Shown here: positions 42,371 to 51,359 of the stretch, piece after piece
Layout of the letters: each line of letters starts with the position of its first letter
Numbering within the stretch: the first letter of the stretch is position 1
NCBI GenBank assembly: GCA_964371355.1
Contig: CAYJMG010000001.1
Location: forward strand, 186,001 to 250,000
From: JACRBR01 sp964371355
GTDB taxonomy: Bacteria; Chloroflexota; Dehalococcoidia; DSTF01; JACRBR01
Reading direction: 5' to 3'
DNA length: 64,000 nt
Notes under the pieces: generated by a model
Seen by the model: only the letters and a program-made list of their open reading frames with translations
Told to the model about the DNA's origin: nothing
The model's database searches: none
Made by a program: the position numbers and the translations under genes

Positions 42371-43458
42371 GTTCGCTCCCTTTGCTCGATGTACCCGCGC
42401 GAAGCGACGGGCCAAACGTCTACCACTTCATCCCCTTCGACCGCGTACAGCGCGTCGTGCAGGTTGATCGTGGGGTCGATGTGCGGCGGCAGCAGCTCGA
42501 TTCGGTCACCCGGTCGCACCGCCGACGCCGCGGGCAGCGCGATCGTCGCGTGCTCGTCGCTCAGGAAGAGCACATTCGCGCCCTCGACGCCCTTCACCGC
42601 CGGCAGCCCATGGTCCGACGCCATCGCCTTCAGGCCGGCATCGGCCGCGCACTGCTCAGGCCGCGGGCGGCTGAGGACCGTGGCGTGGATGGTGAATGCC
42701 AGCTCGAACGGCAGGTCGTCGTACAGGTAGCTGTTGTCCATAAGCACGTAGGTGCCGGCCTGGATCTCGGTGATGCCCTCCATCGCGCCGGTGATGTCGA
42801 AGGTGCAGGTGCCGCCCGCGCTCACGATCTCGCAACGCAGTCCTTCGTCGCGCATCATGCGCACGGTGGAGAGCAGGCGTTCCATCGACCGCTGTGCCTT
42901 CTCCTCGCGCTCGGCGCGGTCACGAATGGCCATCACGTGGCCCTCGTACCCCATCGCGCCCCGCAGCACGATCCCGGGCGTCGCCGCAGCCCGCTTCGCC
43001 AGCGCGACCGACGGCTCGCCCGGCGCGATGCCACAGCGCGGCAACCCCACGTTCACGTCGACGAGCACGCCGATCTCGGCGCCGGCGGCCTGTGCGGCAG
43101 CGGCGAGGTCGTCGAGCGTCTCGTCGGAGTCGATGGCGACGATCAGGCGGGCCTGTTTCGCCACTGCGGCGGCCCGCGCGGCCTTCCCGGGGCCGAGGAT
43201 CTCGTTGGCAATGAGGATCTCGTCGCAGAGGCGCTCGCGGGCCACGACCTCGGCCTCGCCGACCGTGGCACAGGTGATGCCCGTGCAGGAGCCGGCGGCG
43301 AGCTGGCGGCGAGCTATGGCGGGCGTCTTGTGCGCCTTGAAGTGCGGGCGGAGCTTCGCCGTGCGGGTGGAGTAGTAATCCGCCGCGTGCCTGATGTTCC
43401 GCTCCATCGCGGCGACGTCGACCACCAGGGCGGGAGTGGGGATCTCGCGGACCTTCAT
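42367..43458 (-). CDS. D-threonine-aldolase-like PLP enzyme (alanine-racemase fold)
   Basis: 363 residues. The PLP lysine is in RPHFKAHKTPAIARRQLAAG, N-terminal to a TIM-barrel (GVLVDVNVGLPRCGIAP, GAMGYEGHVMAI). The C-terminal domain ends with LSDEHATI and LPPHIDPTINLHD; the HxD pair here corresponds to the metal-binding His/Asp of D-threonine aldolase, whereas D-serine dehydratases carry HxC. It likely cleaves D-threonine or a related D-beta-hydroxy amino acid, metal- and PLP-dependent. ATG 43458 is the start; the upstream open frame is antisense to the RG-rich gene. Confidence 0.8.
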   Translation of the reverse strand: MKVREIPTPALVVDVAAMERNIRHAADYYSTRTAKLRPHFKAHKTPAIARRQLAAGSCTGITCATVGEAEVVARERLCDEILIANEILGPGKAARAAAVAKQARLIVAIDSDETLDDLAAAAQAAGAEIGVLVDVNVGLPRCGIAPGEPSVALAKRAAATPGIVLRGAMGYEGHVMAIRDRAEREEKAQRSMERLLSTVRMMRDEGLRCEIVSAGGTCTFDITGAMEGITEIQAGTYVLMDNSYLYDDLPFELAFTIHATVLSRPRPEQCAADAGLKAMASDHGLPAVKGVEGANVLFLSDEHATIALPAASAVRPGDRIELLPPHIDPTINLHDALYAVEGDEVVDVWPVASRGYIEQRERT

Positions 43459-43543
43459 GTACCTGAATCGTAGTCGCCGCGCCTCATTCGGCCAACGCCG
43501 CTGCCCTCTAACTTGCAGGCGGCAGACCGGATACCCTGCGGTC

Positions 43544-44161
43544 ATGGACGAGCAACAGGGACGCCGCGGTCGCCGCCGCAGAGGGCGACGGGGGCGTGGC
43601 GGCACGGGCCAGCCGGATGAGTCGCAGCAGCAGCAGCGGCCGGCGTCGCCTCCGCAAGGACCGCCACCGGGCCCACCAGGACCAGGCGGACCCGGGCCGA
43701 GCGAGGCAAGCGCGGCCAGGCCGCCCCGACGCGACACACGTGGCCAGCCGAGACCGGAGCGCCCTGCAAGCCCCGCAGAAGGTGGCCGCGGCCGCACGCA
43801 CCGGCCCCCCGGGGGAGGCGAGCGCGACCGCGGAGGTCGGGGCGAGCGCGGACGGCGCGATGGCGGACCGGACCGGGATCGGGGCTCGCGAGACCGCGAT
43901 CGCGACCGGGAGCGCGGCCGGCTGTTCGAGCCGCCTGTGCCACAGGACCCGGTCTCCATCGAGCTGGGTGCGCGGTTCAAGGAAGCCCAGGTGGCGCTCC
44001 GCGACGCTCGGAAGGCGATGGAGAAACGCAAGGCCGAGTCCGGCGACGAGCCCGATTGGATGGTGCAGCAATACGCCGAGGCGGAGCAGGCCTTCCAGGA
44101 CGCTGCGACCGCCTGGCACGAGCATCTCTCGCAGACCGGGCGGAAGATAGTCCGGCGCTGA
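43544..44161 (+). CDS. disordered Arg/Gly/Pro-rich protein with C-terminal helical domain
   Basis: 205 residues. The first ~130 are low-complexity: GRRGRRRRGRRGRGGTG, then QQQQRPASPPQGPPPGPPGP, and an Arg/Asp-rich stretch (RDRGSRDRDRDRERGR). The last ~70 form a coherent domain: VSIELGARFKEAQVALRDAR and WMVQQYAEAEQAFQDAATAW, probably helical. RGG-type disorder suggests RNA or ribosome contact, which is inference. Start ATG 43544 is used, just after the divergent D-threonine-aldolase gene; the upstream frame is not protein-like. Confidence 0.6.
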   Translation: MDEQQGRRGRRRRGRRGRGGTGQPDESQQQQRPASPPQGPPPGPPGPGGPGPSEASAARPPRRDTRGQPRPERPASPAEGGRGRTHRPPGGGERDRGGRGERGRRDGGPDRDRGSRDRDRDRERGRLFEPPVPQDPVSIELGARFKEAQVALRDARKAMEKRKAESGDEPDWMVQQYAEAEQAFQDAATAWHEHLSQTGRKIVRR

Positions 44162-44221
44162 CCGGCTATCCCGATTCGGCCGGACGTGATAGCGTAGACC
44201 TCCACCAAGGGAGGTGTGTCG

Positions 44222-45775
44222 ATGGTCTTTAAGAGCCCGTGGCCCAGCCAGGCGCCATACCGCCCGATGACTCTGCCGGAACTGATCGAGCAGACCGTGC
44301 GCCGCGTCGGGGACAAGACCGCGTTCATGACGCCAGAAGGGAAGTCGTGGACGTTCGCGGAGTTCTGGGCCGCGACGAAGGGGATGGCGCGCGCGCTGCA
44401 AGAGCGCGGCATCGAGCGCGGCGACACGATCGGCATCTACGCGCCGAACTCCGTGGAATACGCCGTCGCTCTGCATGGTGCGCTCATCGCCGGCGCCACC
44501 GTCACCACACTGAACCCGCTCTACCGGGAGCGCGAAGTCGAGCACCAGCTCGGTGACGCGGGGGCGAAGGCGGCATTCACGCTGCAGCCGCTTATCCCGG
44601 TGGTGAAGGAGGCCCAGGCGCAGCTCCCCGCGCTGACCCAGATCTTTGAGCTGGAGAACGCCTGGGAGATGGCGGAAAGCGCGCCGGGTGACCCGCTGCC
44701 GGTGCACATCGACGCCGAGAACCACATCGCCGTGCTGCCGTATTCGTCGGGGACGACGGGGTTGCCGAAAGGCGTCATGCTGACGCACCAGAACCTCACC
44801 GCGAACATCCGCCAGACGCTGGCGCTTGAAGGGATGTTCTTGGAGTCTTCGGTGATCCTCGACTTCCTGCCCTTCTATCACATCTACGGCATGATGGTGC
44901 TCCTGAACTGCGGTCTTGTGACCGGCGCGACGCAAATCGTCCTGCCGCGGTTTGACCCCGAGCTTGCCGTACGCCTGATCGCCGAACGGCAGGTGACGGA
45001 TCTGTTCGTCGTGCCGCCGGCGCTGCTCGCGCTGGTCAACTACCCCGACATCGACAAGGCGGACCTCTCGTCGCTGCGCTTCGTGATGTCAGGCGCGGCG
45101 CCGCTGCCGGCCGAAGTCGGACGCCAGGCCGCAAGCAAGCTCGACGCGATTGTCATGCAGGGATATGGGATGACCGAGGCGAGCCCCATCACGAACGTGA
45201 ACCCGTTGGCTTCGCCGCGGGAGGGCACTGTGGGCCCACCCGTGGCAGATACGCTGGAGAAGGTGGTCAGCCTGGAGACGGGCGAGGAAGTAGGGCCCGG
45301 GGAGATAGGCGAGCTGTTGGTGTACGGGCCGCAGGTGATGCGGGGCTACTGGAACAACCCGGAGGCGACGCAGGAGACGATGACGGCCGACGGCTGGCTG
45401 CGCACCGGTGACATCGTGACGGCGGATCCGGATGGGTATATCCGCATCCACGACCGCAAGAAAGAGATGATCAAGTACAAGGGCTACCAAATCGCACCCG
45501 CCGAGTTGGAGTCGCTGCTGATGGAGCACCCGGATGTGCGCGACGCGGCCGTGATCCCGAAGGCGGACGCCGACGCGGGCGAGGTGCCGAAGGCGTTCAT
45601 CGTGCCGCGCGACGCGAACGTCGACCTGCAGGCTGTGCTGCAGTTCGTCGCCGAGAACGTGGCGCCCTACAAGAAGATCCGCGATATCGAGATCGTAGAA
45701 GCGATCCCGAAGAACCCGAGCGGAAAGATCCTGCGGCGGCAGCTCATCGAGGCGGAGCGGGCAAAGGGTTCGTAG
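44222..45775 (+). CDS. acyl-CoA ligase (long-chain-fatty-acid / 4-coumarate-CoA ligase type)
   Basis: 517 residues, adenylate-forming enzyme. Motifs in order: P-loop-like SSGTTGLPKGVMLTHQNLTA, GYGMTEASPITNVNPL, GWLRTGDIVTADPDGYI, KYKGYQIAPAELESLL and the catalytic Lys in PKNPSGKILRRQL. It activates a carboxylic acid as AMP-ester and then CoA thioester. AAGGGAGG precedes ATG 44222. A crotonase follows after about 40 bases and another after the terminator-like palindrome, so the cluster fits fatty or aromatic acid breakdown. Confidence 0.9.
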   Translation: MVFKSPWPSQAPYRPMTLPELIEQTVRRVGDKTAFMTPEGKSWTFAEFWAATKGMARALQERGIERGDTIGIYAPNSVEYAVALHGALIAGATVTTLNPLYREREVEHQLGDAGAKAAFTLQPLIPVVKEAQAQLPALTQIFELENAWEMAESAPGDPLPVHIDAENHIAVLPYSSGTTGLPKGVMLTHQNLTANIRQTLALEGMFLESSVILDFLPFYHIYGMMVLLNCGLVTGATQIVLPRFDPELAVRLIAERQVTDLFVVPPALLALVNYPDIDKADLSSLRFVMSGAAPLPAEVGRQAASKLDAIVMQGYGMTEASPITNVNPLASPREGTVGPPVADTLEKVVSLETGEEVGPGEIGELLVYGPQVMRGYWNNPEATQETMTADGWLRTGDIVTADPDGYIRIHDRKKEMIKYKGYQIAPAELESLLMEHPDVRDAAVIPKADADAGEVPKAFIVPRDANVDLQAVLQFVAENVAPYKKIRDIEIVEAIPKNPSGKILRRQLIEAERAKGS

Positions 45776-45818
45776 AATGTAGGGCGCGCGGGCGCATACT
45801 GGACACGGGAGGCGAACA

Positions 45819-46649
45819 ATGTCCGACGTACTCATCGAAAAGCGCGACAACGGCGTCACGGTGCTGACGCTCAACAGGCCGGACAGCCTGAACGCGATGG
45901 GCGGCGACCTCATGCCGTTGCTCTCGCAATACCTGGGCGAGGCCGCGGCGGACCGCAAGGTGCGATGCGTCGTGCTGACGGGCGCGGGCCGCGCCTTCTG
46001 CGCGGGCGGCGATGTCAAGGGCATGGCCGCGGGACGCAACATCCTGAACAACAGCAGCGATAACGGCGACCGCTCGCCCGCCTCGATGCTGCACTACGGC
46101 GTCGAGGGGCTGCGCGCGGCGCAGCGCGCGACCAGCCTGATGTTGCACAGCATGCCGAAGCCGACCATCGCCGCGATCAACGGCCACGCGGTCGGCGCCG
46201 GGCTCTCCCTGGCGCTCGCGTGCGACATCCGGGTTGCGTCGGAAAGCGCGAAGCTGGGCACGGCCTTCCGCAACGTCGGGTTCAGCGGCGATTTCGGCGG
46301 CTCGTGGCTGTTGCAGCGGCTGGTAGGCACGGGCAAGGCGAAGGAGTTGTACCTCGGCGGCGAGATCATCAAGGCCGACGAGGCCCTGCGCGTCGGTATG
46401 GTGAACAAGGTCGTCGCGCACGAGAAGCTGATGGACGAAGCGCTCGCGCTTGCCGACCACCTGGCAGCGGGACCGGCGTTGGCCTACGCCCGGATGAAGG
46501 AGAACATCAACCGCGGCGCGACGATGGACTTCGCCTCGGCGCTGGACATGGAAGCGATGAACATGCAGCTTTCGGGCATGACCCAGGACCACCAGGAGGC
46601 CGCGCGCGCCTTCGTCGAGAAGCGCCCGCCCGTGTTCAAGGGGATCTGA
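45819..46649 (+). CDS. enoyl-CoA hydratase/isomerase family protein (isomerase-like)
   Basis: 276 residues. Oxyanion regions GAGRAFCAGGDVKGMAAGRN and AAINGHAVGAGLSLALACD. The Asp of isomerase-type crotonases is present (GFSGDFGGSWLLQRLVG) and a Glu follows in GKAKELYLGGE, while the first hydratase Glu is replaced (AFRNVG). This fits a Delta3-Delta2 enoyl-CoA isomerase or a PaaG-like ring isomerase more than a simple hydratase. Follows the acyl-CoA ligase closely on the same strand. Confidence 0.84.
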   Translation: MSDVLIEKRDNGVTVLTLNRPDSLNAMGGDLMPLLSQYLGEAAADRKVRCVVLTGAGRAFCAGGDVKGMAAGRNILNNSSDNGDRSPASMLHYGVEGLRAAQRATSLMLHSMPKPTIAAINGHAVGAGLSLALACDIRVASESAKLGTAFRNVGFSGDFGGSWLLQRLVGTGKAKELYLGGEIIKADEALRVGMVNKVVAHEKLMDEALALADHLAAGPALAYARMKENINRGATMDFASALDMEAMNMQLSGMTQDHQEAARAFVEKRPPVFKGI

Positions 46650-46731
46650 CGCGAGTCGCGAGACGTGAGAAATGCGAAGTGCGATGTGGGAAGTGGGACC
46701 CGTCGCACATGAGAACATCTGATTCGACATC

Positions 46732-46760
46732 GCGCGGGCTTGAGGCCCGCGCTTTGTTTC
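46732..46760 (+). terminator. palindrome with T-rich tail, terminator-like, repeated element
   Basis: GCGCGGGC (46732-46739), loop TTGAG, GCCCGCGC (46745-46752), followed by TTTGTTTC. Looks like an intrinsic terminator of the crotonase transcript but sits directly before the TTG and Shine-Dalgarno of the next crotonase. Nearly the same palindrome, with loop TGAAG, is inserted in the crotonase gene at 27222-27240. Confidence 0.6.
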
Positions 46761-46773
46761 TTGGAGGTGCGTC

Positions 46774-47622
46774 TTGGAAGTCGGGAGCTATAGGGGGTTT
46801 GAGACGCGGCTGGAGGAGCCTGGGGTCCTGGTTGTGACGTTCAACCAGCCGGAGCGATTGAACGGGATGACGCAGGGCTTCAAGCGCGATCTGGTCGAGA
46901 CGCTGACGCAGGCGCAGATGGATCGCGGGGTGCGCGTCGTCGTGCTGACTGGCAGCGGGCGTGCGTTCTCGGCCGGCGACGATATCAGCGGCCACCGGCC
47001 GCCCGCGCAGGGGACGGCACTGATGCCGAACATCGCCCCGGGGCACGACAACCCGATCGGCACGTACGAGGGACTGCGCTGGCTGTCGCAGTCGTTGAAC
47101 CTGACCGTGCGCAACCTCGACAAGCTGACGATCGCGGCCATCAACGGCGTCGCCATCCAGACGGGGCTGTCGCTGGCGCTGGCATGCGACTTCCGGATCG
47201 CGTCGACGGAGGCGCGGCTGGGGAGCGCGACGTTGCGGTTCGGGCTGCTGCCGGACGAAGGCGGGCAGTATCTGCTGGTGCAGCTCATGGGCGTCGCGCG
47301 GACGATGGACTTCCTGATGCGAAAGCGCATCGTGCCCGCGCAGGAGGCGCTCGAGCTGGGACTGGTGCACGAGGTCGTGCCGCCGGAGCAGCTCATGGAG
47401 CGGTCGATGGCACTGGCGGGCGAACTGGCCGCCGGTCCGCAGGTGTCGATGCGCCTGCTGAAGCGCACCATCTACAACGCCGCGGAGACGACCTTCGCCC
47501 ACGCAATGGATGACATCGCGGCGAAAACCGCGATCTCGGACTATCACGCGGATGCGGTGGAGGGGATGCGGGCCTTCCAGGAGAAGCGGCCCGCGACGTT
47601 CAACACGTGGCTGGAGCAGTAG
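46774..47622 (+). CDS. enoyl-CoA hydratase/isomerase family protein
   Basis: 282 residues from TTG 46774, with TTGGAGG seven bases upstream and no in-frame ATG before the conserved core. Oxyanion regions GSGRAFSAGDDISGHRPPAQ and AAINGVAIQTGLSLALACD. The catalytic segment LRFGLLPDEGGQYLLVQLMG keeps an Asp and a Glu, with RTMDFLMRKR following, so it is probably an isomerase or hydrolase-like crotonase. It may be uncoupled from the preceding gene by the palindrome at 46732-46760. Confidence 0.82.
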   Translation: MEVGSYRGFETRLEEPGVLVVTFNQPERLNGMTQGFKRDLVETLTQAQMDRGVRVVVLTGSGRAFSAGDDISGHRPPAQGTALMPNIAPGHDNPIGTYEGLRWLSQSLNLTVRNLDKLTIAAINGVAIQTGLSLALACDFRIASTEARLGSATLRFGLLPDEGGQYLLVQLMGVARTMDFLMRKRIVPAQEALELGLVHEVVPPEQLMERSMALAGELAAGPQVSMRLLKRTIYNAAETTFAHAMDDIAAKTAISDYHADAVEGMRAFQEKRPATFNTWLEQ

Positions 47623-47652
47623 CCGGTCGTCGGTGGCCGTGGGGAATGCGTT

Positions 47653-48471
47653 TCAGGCGGGGACGATGGCCTCGATACGGACGCGGAATGTGCCCGACGG
47701 CGCCTCCACCTCGACCTCCTCGCCGGCGCGCCGCTGGTAGACGGCCTTGCCTACGGGTGACGCAATCGAGATCTTCCCCTGGCCCGCCCGCATCTCGTCG
47801 GTGTTGACGAGCATGAAGCTTTTCTCCTGCCCCGTACGGAGATCGCGGATCGTCACCGTATCGCCGATGCGCGAGGCGTCGCCCGCGTCGTGCGAGCCGT
47901 GCTCCAGGACGACGGCGCGCCGGAGGGTCTGGTCGATTTCGCGGATGCGGGCCTCCAGATGGGCCTGCTCATTGCGGGCGGCATCGAGTGGCGCGTTCTC
48001 CCGGAAGTCCTTGTCGGCCATGGCCCGTGCGAGGTCCTGCTGGATGAGGGGGCGGCGGGCCTTGAGCTGTTCGAACTCTTCGACGAGTGCGTCGTGGCCC
48101 TCCTGCGTAAGGTAGATAGGGGGATCTTCGATCGTCTGGGCGTTGGCGGAGGATTTGGACGCCTTACGGACGCGGAGGTGGATGCCCAGGTTCTCCGTCG
48201 TCACGCCCCGGTCCTTCGCCCACTTCAAGAAGGCACGGACGAAGTCAGCGCGCTTCGCGGCGTCGGATACCGTTGGAGGAAAGTTCTCGGCATACTGCGC
48301 CACTTCATGCGCCCGCATGATGGCGAGTTCTTTGTCGGGCCCGGCCCACCGCACGAACTTCAGGATCTCGGGCTGAGCCGCCTCGCGGGCGGCCGCGGTC
48401 TTCAGCGACGCCAGGTACTCGCGGGCGAGCGCCTGCAGCGTCGCCTGTTCTGCCGTAGTATCACCCGCCAT
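47653..48471 (-). CDS. GreA-type transcript cleavage factor with long N-terminal extension
   Basis: 272 residues; ordinary GreA is about 158. The C-terminal half is a normal GreA: YLTQEGHDALVEEFEQLKAR, the coiled-coil tip with its acidic pair (AMADKDFRENAPLDAARNEQ), and the C-terminal domain IGDTVTIRDL, YQRRAGEEVEV. It helps stalled RNA polymerase by stimulating cleavage of backtracked RNA. The first ~115 residues (ILKFVRWAGPDKELAIMRAH, AKRADFVRAFLKWAKDRGVT) look like the SAM-like core-binding fold of tyrosine recombinases, an uncommon fusion. ATG 48471 is the start. Confidence 0.82.
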   Translation of the reverse strand: MAGDTTAEQATLQALAREYLASLKTAAAREAAQPEILKFVRWAGPDKELAIMRAHEVAQYAENFPPTVSDAAKRADFVRAFLKWAKDRGVTTENLGIHLRVRKASKSSANAQTIEDPPIYLTQEGHDALVEEFEQLKARRPLIQQDLARAMADKDFRENAPLDAARNEQAHLEARIREIDQTLRRAVVLEHGSHDAGDASRIGDTVTIRDLRTGQEKSFMLVNTDEMRAGQGKISIASPVGKAVYQRRAGEEVEVEAPSGTFRVRIEAIVPA

Positions 48472-48542
48472 GCGGACGCCTCCTGCCAATTTGATTCTAT
48501 GGGCGAACCGGTGGGGCGTCAAACGCGCTGGTATGCTCAGTC

Positions 48543-49256
48543 ATGCTCGATATCCTCGTGCGCGAGGCTCCTTCGTACGGCGTCCGGCTGTCACAGGAGC
48601 AATTGCGGCAGTTTGAACGCTACCAGGATCTCCTGAGCGACTGGTCAAAGCGCGCAAATCTTGTCGGCGACGCCTCGCCTGATGTCGTGCAGCAGCGCCA
48701 CTTCCTCGAGTCGATCGCGTTGGGCGCGGCGCTGCGCGAGCGCGAGATCCTGCGACCGGACAGCGATGTACTCGATCTCGGCGCGGGCGCGGGATTTCCG
48801 GGCGTCGTGCTCAAGATCGTGTGGCCGGGCTTGCGCCTCACCCTCGTCGAGGCGACAGGAAAGAAGGCAGCGTTCCTCTCGGCGCTGGTAGAGACTCTTG
48901 CGCTGCAGGACGTGGCGGTGCTGGCAGGCCGGGCGGAGACGCTGGCGCGCGATCCGGATTTACGCGGGCGCTTCGACCTCGTCGTGGCCCGCGCGGTGGC
49001 ATCACTGCCCGTACTGCTGGAGTTGGCCCTGCCCTTCGCGAGGCTCGGCGGGCGGCTCGTATCACCCAAAGGCTCGCGAGCCGAGGCCGAGGTGGAGGCC
49101 TCGACGAATGCGCTGCGCGTGCTCGGCGGGCAGGCGTTCGTGGCCCCATTCCGGGTGCCCGGCCCGGAGCAGAGCCTGGTAGTGGTGGTCAAGCGCCAGC
49201 CCACGCCAGAGGACTACCCGCGCCGGCCGGGTGTGCCGGGGAAGTCGCCGCTCTGA
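48543..49256 (+). CDS. rsmG: 16S rRNA (guanine527-N7)-methyltransferase RsmG
   Basis: 237 residues. The N-terminal helical segment LRQFERYQDLLSDWSKRANL and the start of the catalytic domain DLGAGAGFPGVVLKIVWPGL (SAM motif), then VEATGKKAAFLSALVETLAL and RGRFDLVVARAVASLPVLLE are diagnostic. It methylates G527 in the 16S rRNA decoding region; loss can give low-level streptomycin resistance. Divergent from the GreA gene with 71 bases between starts. Confidence 0.92.
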   Translation: MLDILVREAPSYGVRLSQEQLRQFERYQDLLSDWSKRANLVGDASPDVVQQRHFLESIALGAALREREILRPDSDVLDLGAGAGFPGVVLKIVWPGLRLTLVEATGKKAAFLSALVETLALQDVAVLAGRAETLARDPDLRGRFDLVVARAVASLPVLLELALPFARLGGRLVSPKGSRAEAEVEASTNALRVLGGQAFVAPFRVPGPEQSLVVVVKRQPTPEDYPRRPGVPGKSPL

Positions 49257-49294
49257 AAATGGCGGCAAATTGGCCTCGAAGGCTACTGGACATC

Positions 49295-49322
49295 TTGACG
49301 CAATTGGTGTATGAGATAGACA
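49295..49322 (+). promoter_or_regulatory. sigma70-type promoter
   Basis: TTGACG (49295-49300), 16-base spacer and TAGACA (49317-49322), about 70 bases before the start of the following membrane protein gene. Confidence 0.5.
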
Positions 49323-49391
49323 GTTAATCCATTAGGCAGGACACTCACAGGCTGCCTGCGCGGCAGGCGGCGCCCGTTGGAGGTGCAGGAC

Positions 49392-50003
49392 ATGATGCAG
49401 CAAGCCGGGGGCATGGATACCACAGCCATGATGCAGCGGATCAGGCGGCTGGTGATGTTGGACACCACTGTCTTCGACGAGATCAAATCGGATGCCGCCT
49501 CGACCCTGCCGGCCGGCATCATAGCGGCGGTTTCCATGCTGCTCTTCGGGCTGGGGGGATGGCTCTGGTACCAGTTCCAGGACTACAACTACAAAGGCGG
49601 TCAGTTCCTCCTGTACTCGGCCATCCTGGGGACGATCGTGTCGCTCATCCTCCTGGGCATCGGCATCGCCGTGATCTATGTGATGCTGACGCAGGTGTTC
49701 CGGGCGCGGGCTGACATCAACGAGCTGATTCGCGTCATGGGCTTCGCGACGGCGCCTCTGGCGATCGGCATCCTGCTGTTCGTCCCGGGATTCGACCTCG
49801 GCATCGGCGTCCTGGCCGTGGGCACGTTCTTCGGAGCGAGCTTCATCGCGGTGCAGTCCGTTACGGATGCGCCATCAGGTAAGGCGCTGGTAGCGACGGC
49901 TGCCGGGCTGGCGGTGTGGGCGCTGGTACTGAGCCTGCTGGTGCAGGGAGACGAGCCCTGGAAGACGATGGCGCCGAACTTCTTTGTGTTCGCGCCGCGC
50001 TAG
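49392..50003 (+). CDS. Yip1-domain-like membrane protein
   Basis: 203 residues with about five membrane segments (for example LPAGIIAAVSMLLFGLGGWL, ILGTIVSLILLGIGIAVIYV, LGIGVLAVGTFFGASFIAVQ). Layout resembles the bacterial Yip1-type family. Start ATG 49392 is chosen because GGAGG lies eight bases upstream; an in-frame TTG at 49377 contains that site. Function unknown. A clean intrinsic terminator follows. Confidence 0.65.
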   Translation: MMQQAGGMDTTAMMQRIRRLVMLDTTVFDEIKSDAASTLPAGIIAAVSMLLFGLGGWLWYQFQDYNYKGGQFLLYSAILGTIVSLILLGIGIAVIYVMLTQVFRARADINELIRVMGFATAPLAIGILLFVPGFDLGIGVLAVGTFFGASFIAVQSVTDAPSGKALVATAAGLAVWALVLSLLVQGDEPWKTMAPNFFVFAPR

Positions 50004-50024
50004 ACAAGGACCGCACGGCTTGAC

Positions 50025-50054
50025 AACAGGGGCTCCTCATGGGGCCCCTGTTTT
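50025..50054 (+). terminator. rho-independent terminator
   Basis: AACAGGGGC (50025-50033) / GCCCCTGTT (50044-50052), 10-base loop and TTTT. It follows the Yip1-like gene and precedes the MFS gene by about 40 bases. Confidence 0.85.
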
Positions 50055-50093
50055 GCGCACCGCTCAGGCTGGCCCTCGATATACTCGACCCCT

Positions 50094-51359
50094 ATGGACC
50101 TCCTGGCTCGTATCCGCGACGAGATGGCCTTCGAGGCGAACGTCCGGAAGTCCTATCTGTACCGCTTCCTCATGGAGCTGCAGCTCTGGCTGCCTATCTG
50201 GGTGCTGTACCTGCGCGACCACCGCGGCTTCACGCTGACCCAGATCAACCTGCTCGACACGCCGTTCTTCCTGCTCATCATCGTCGCCGAGGTGCCCACC
50301 GGCGCCGTCGCCGACCGCTTCGGCCGCAGAGTCTCGCTGATGCTGGGCAGCGGCTTCTTCGCCATCGCCGTCTTCGTGTTCGGCATCGCCGACAACTACG
50401 CCATCATCCTGGTCTCATACGTCGCGTGGGGGCTGGCGCTGACGTTCCAGTCCGGCGCCGACTCGGCGCTGCTCTTCGACAGCTTGAAGCAGGCAGGCCG
50501 CGAAGACGAGTTCCAGCGGGCAACGAGCCGGCTCTGGGCGCTGCGTTCCGTGGCCGCGCTCTGCGCGATCCTCATCGGCGCGCCCATCGCGGAGGCCACC
50601 AGCTACACGTTCGTCATCACCCTGAGCGCCGGGATCGCGCTGTGCGCGCTGCCGGTAGCGTTCTTCATGCACGAGCCGCGCCACACGCTGGAAACGGAGC
50701 CCGAAGCCTACTTCCAGACGCTGTTCACCGGCATGCGCGACGCGTGGAACGCACCTACGCTGCGGTACATCATCTTCTTCAGCGGCATCATGTCGATGGG
50801 CGCCTTCGCGCCCATGATGTTCGAGCAGCCGTTTCTGGACGACCACGGCATCAGCCTCGGCAACCTCGGCCTGTGGCAGGCGCCGATCCGCGGGGTGGGG
50901 ATCGCGACAGCCCTGCTGGCGGGCTGGTTCCTCTCGCGGCTGGGCGAGCGCGGCACGTTCTTCGCGATGCCCGTCGTGCTGGGGATCGCCGGCCTGGCAC
51001 TGGCGGGGATAGACCGCTCGTGGATCTTCCTGGCGTTCCTGGGCATGGGCGCGGTGGCCGGGATGCAGAACCCCGTGCTGGCCCGCTACGTGAACGTGCG
51101 CATCCCCAGCGAGCGCCGCGCGACGATGCTGTCGGTGCAAAGCGTCGCGGCGAGCATCGCGCTGTCCTGCCAGCCGATCGGCGGGTTCATCGCCGACACC
51201 TGGGGGTTGCAGGCCATGTTCCTCATGTACGCCATCCTCACACTGGCAGGCGGCCTGGGCGTACTCCTGCTGTGGGATCGCGCGGAACGACGCGAGGTGG
51301 CGGCCCGCGAGGCGGCGGGCGAGACACGGGAGCGGCAGACAGAAGTGGTGCCGGTCTGA
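50094..51359 (+). CDS. major facilitator superfamily transporter
   Basis: 421 residues with about 12 membrane segments. The loop 2-3 MFS signature is EVPTGAVADRFGRRVSLMLG, followed by ALTFQSGADSALLFDSLKQA; the second half has GWFLSRLGERGTFFAMPVVL. Substrate class cannot be inferred. The stop overlaps the CofD start, but coupling to F420 biosynthesis may be incidental. Confidence 0.85.
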   Translation: MDLLARIRDEMAFEANVRKSYLYRFLMELQLWLPIWVLYLRDHRGFTLTQINLLDTPFFLLIIVAEVPTGAVADRFGRRVSLMLGSGFFAIAVFVFGIADNYAIILVSYVAWGLALTFQSGADSALLFDSLKQAGREDEFQRATSRLWALRSVAALCAILIGAPIAEATSYTFVITLSAGIALCALPVAFFMHEPRHTLETEPEAYFQTLFTGMRDAWNAPTLRYIIFFSGIMSMGAFAPMMFEQPFLDDHGISLGNLGLWQAPIRGVGIATALLAGWFLSRLGERGTFFAMPVVLGIAGLALAGIDRSWIFLAFLGMGAVAGMQNPVLARYVNVRIPSERRATMLSVQSVAASIALSCQPIGGFIADTWGLQAMFLMYAILTLAGGLGVLLLWDRAERREVAAREAAGETRERQTEVVPV

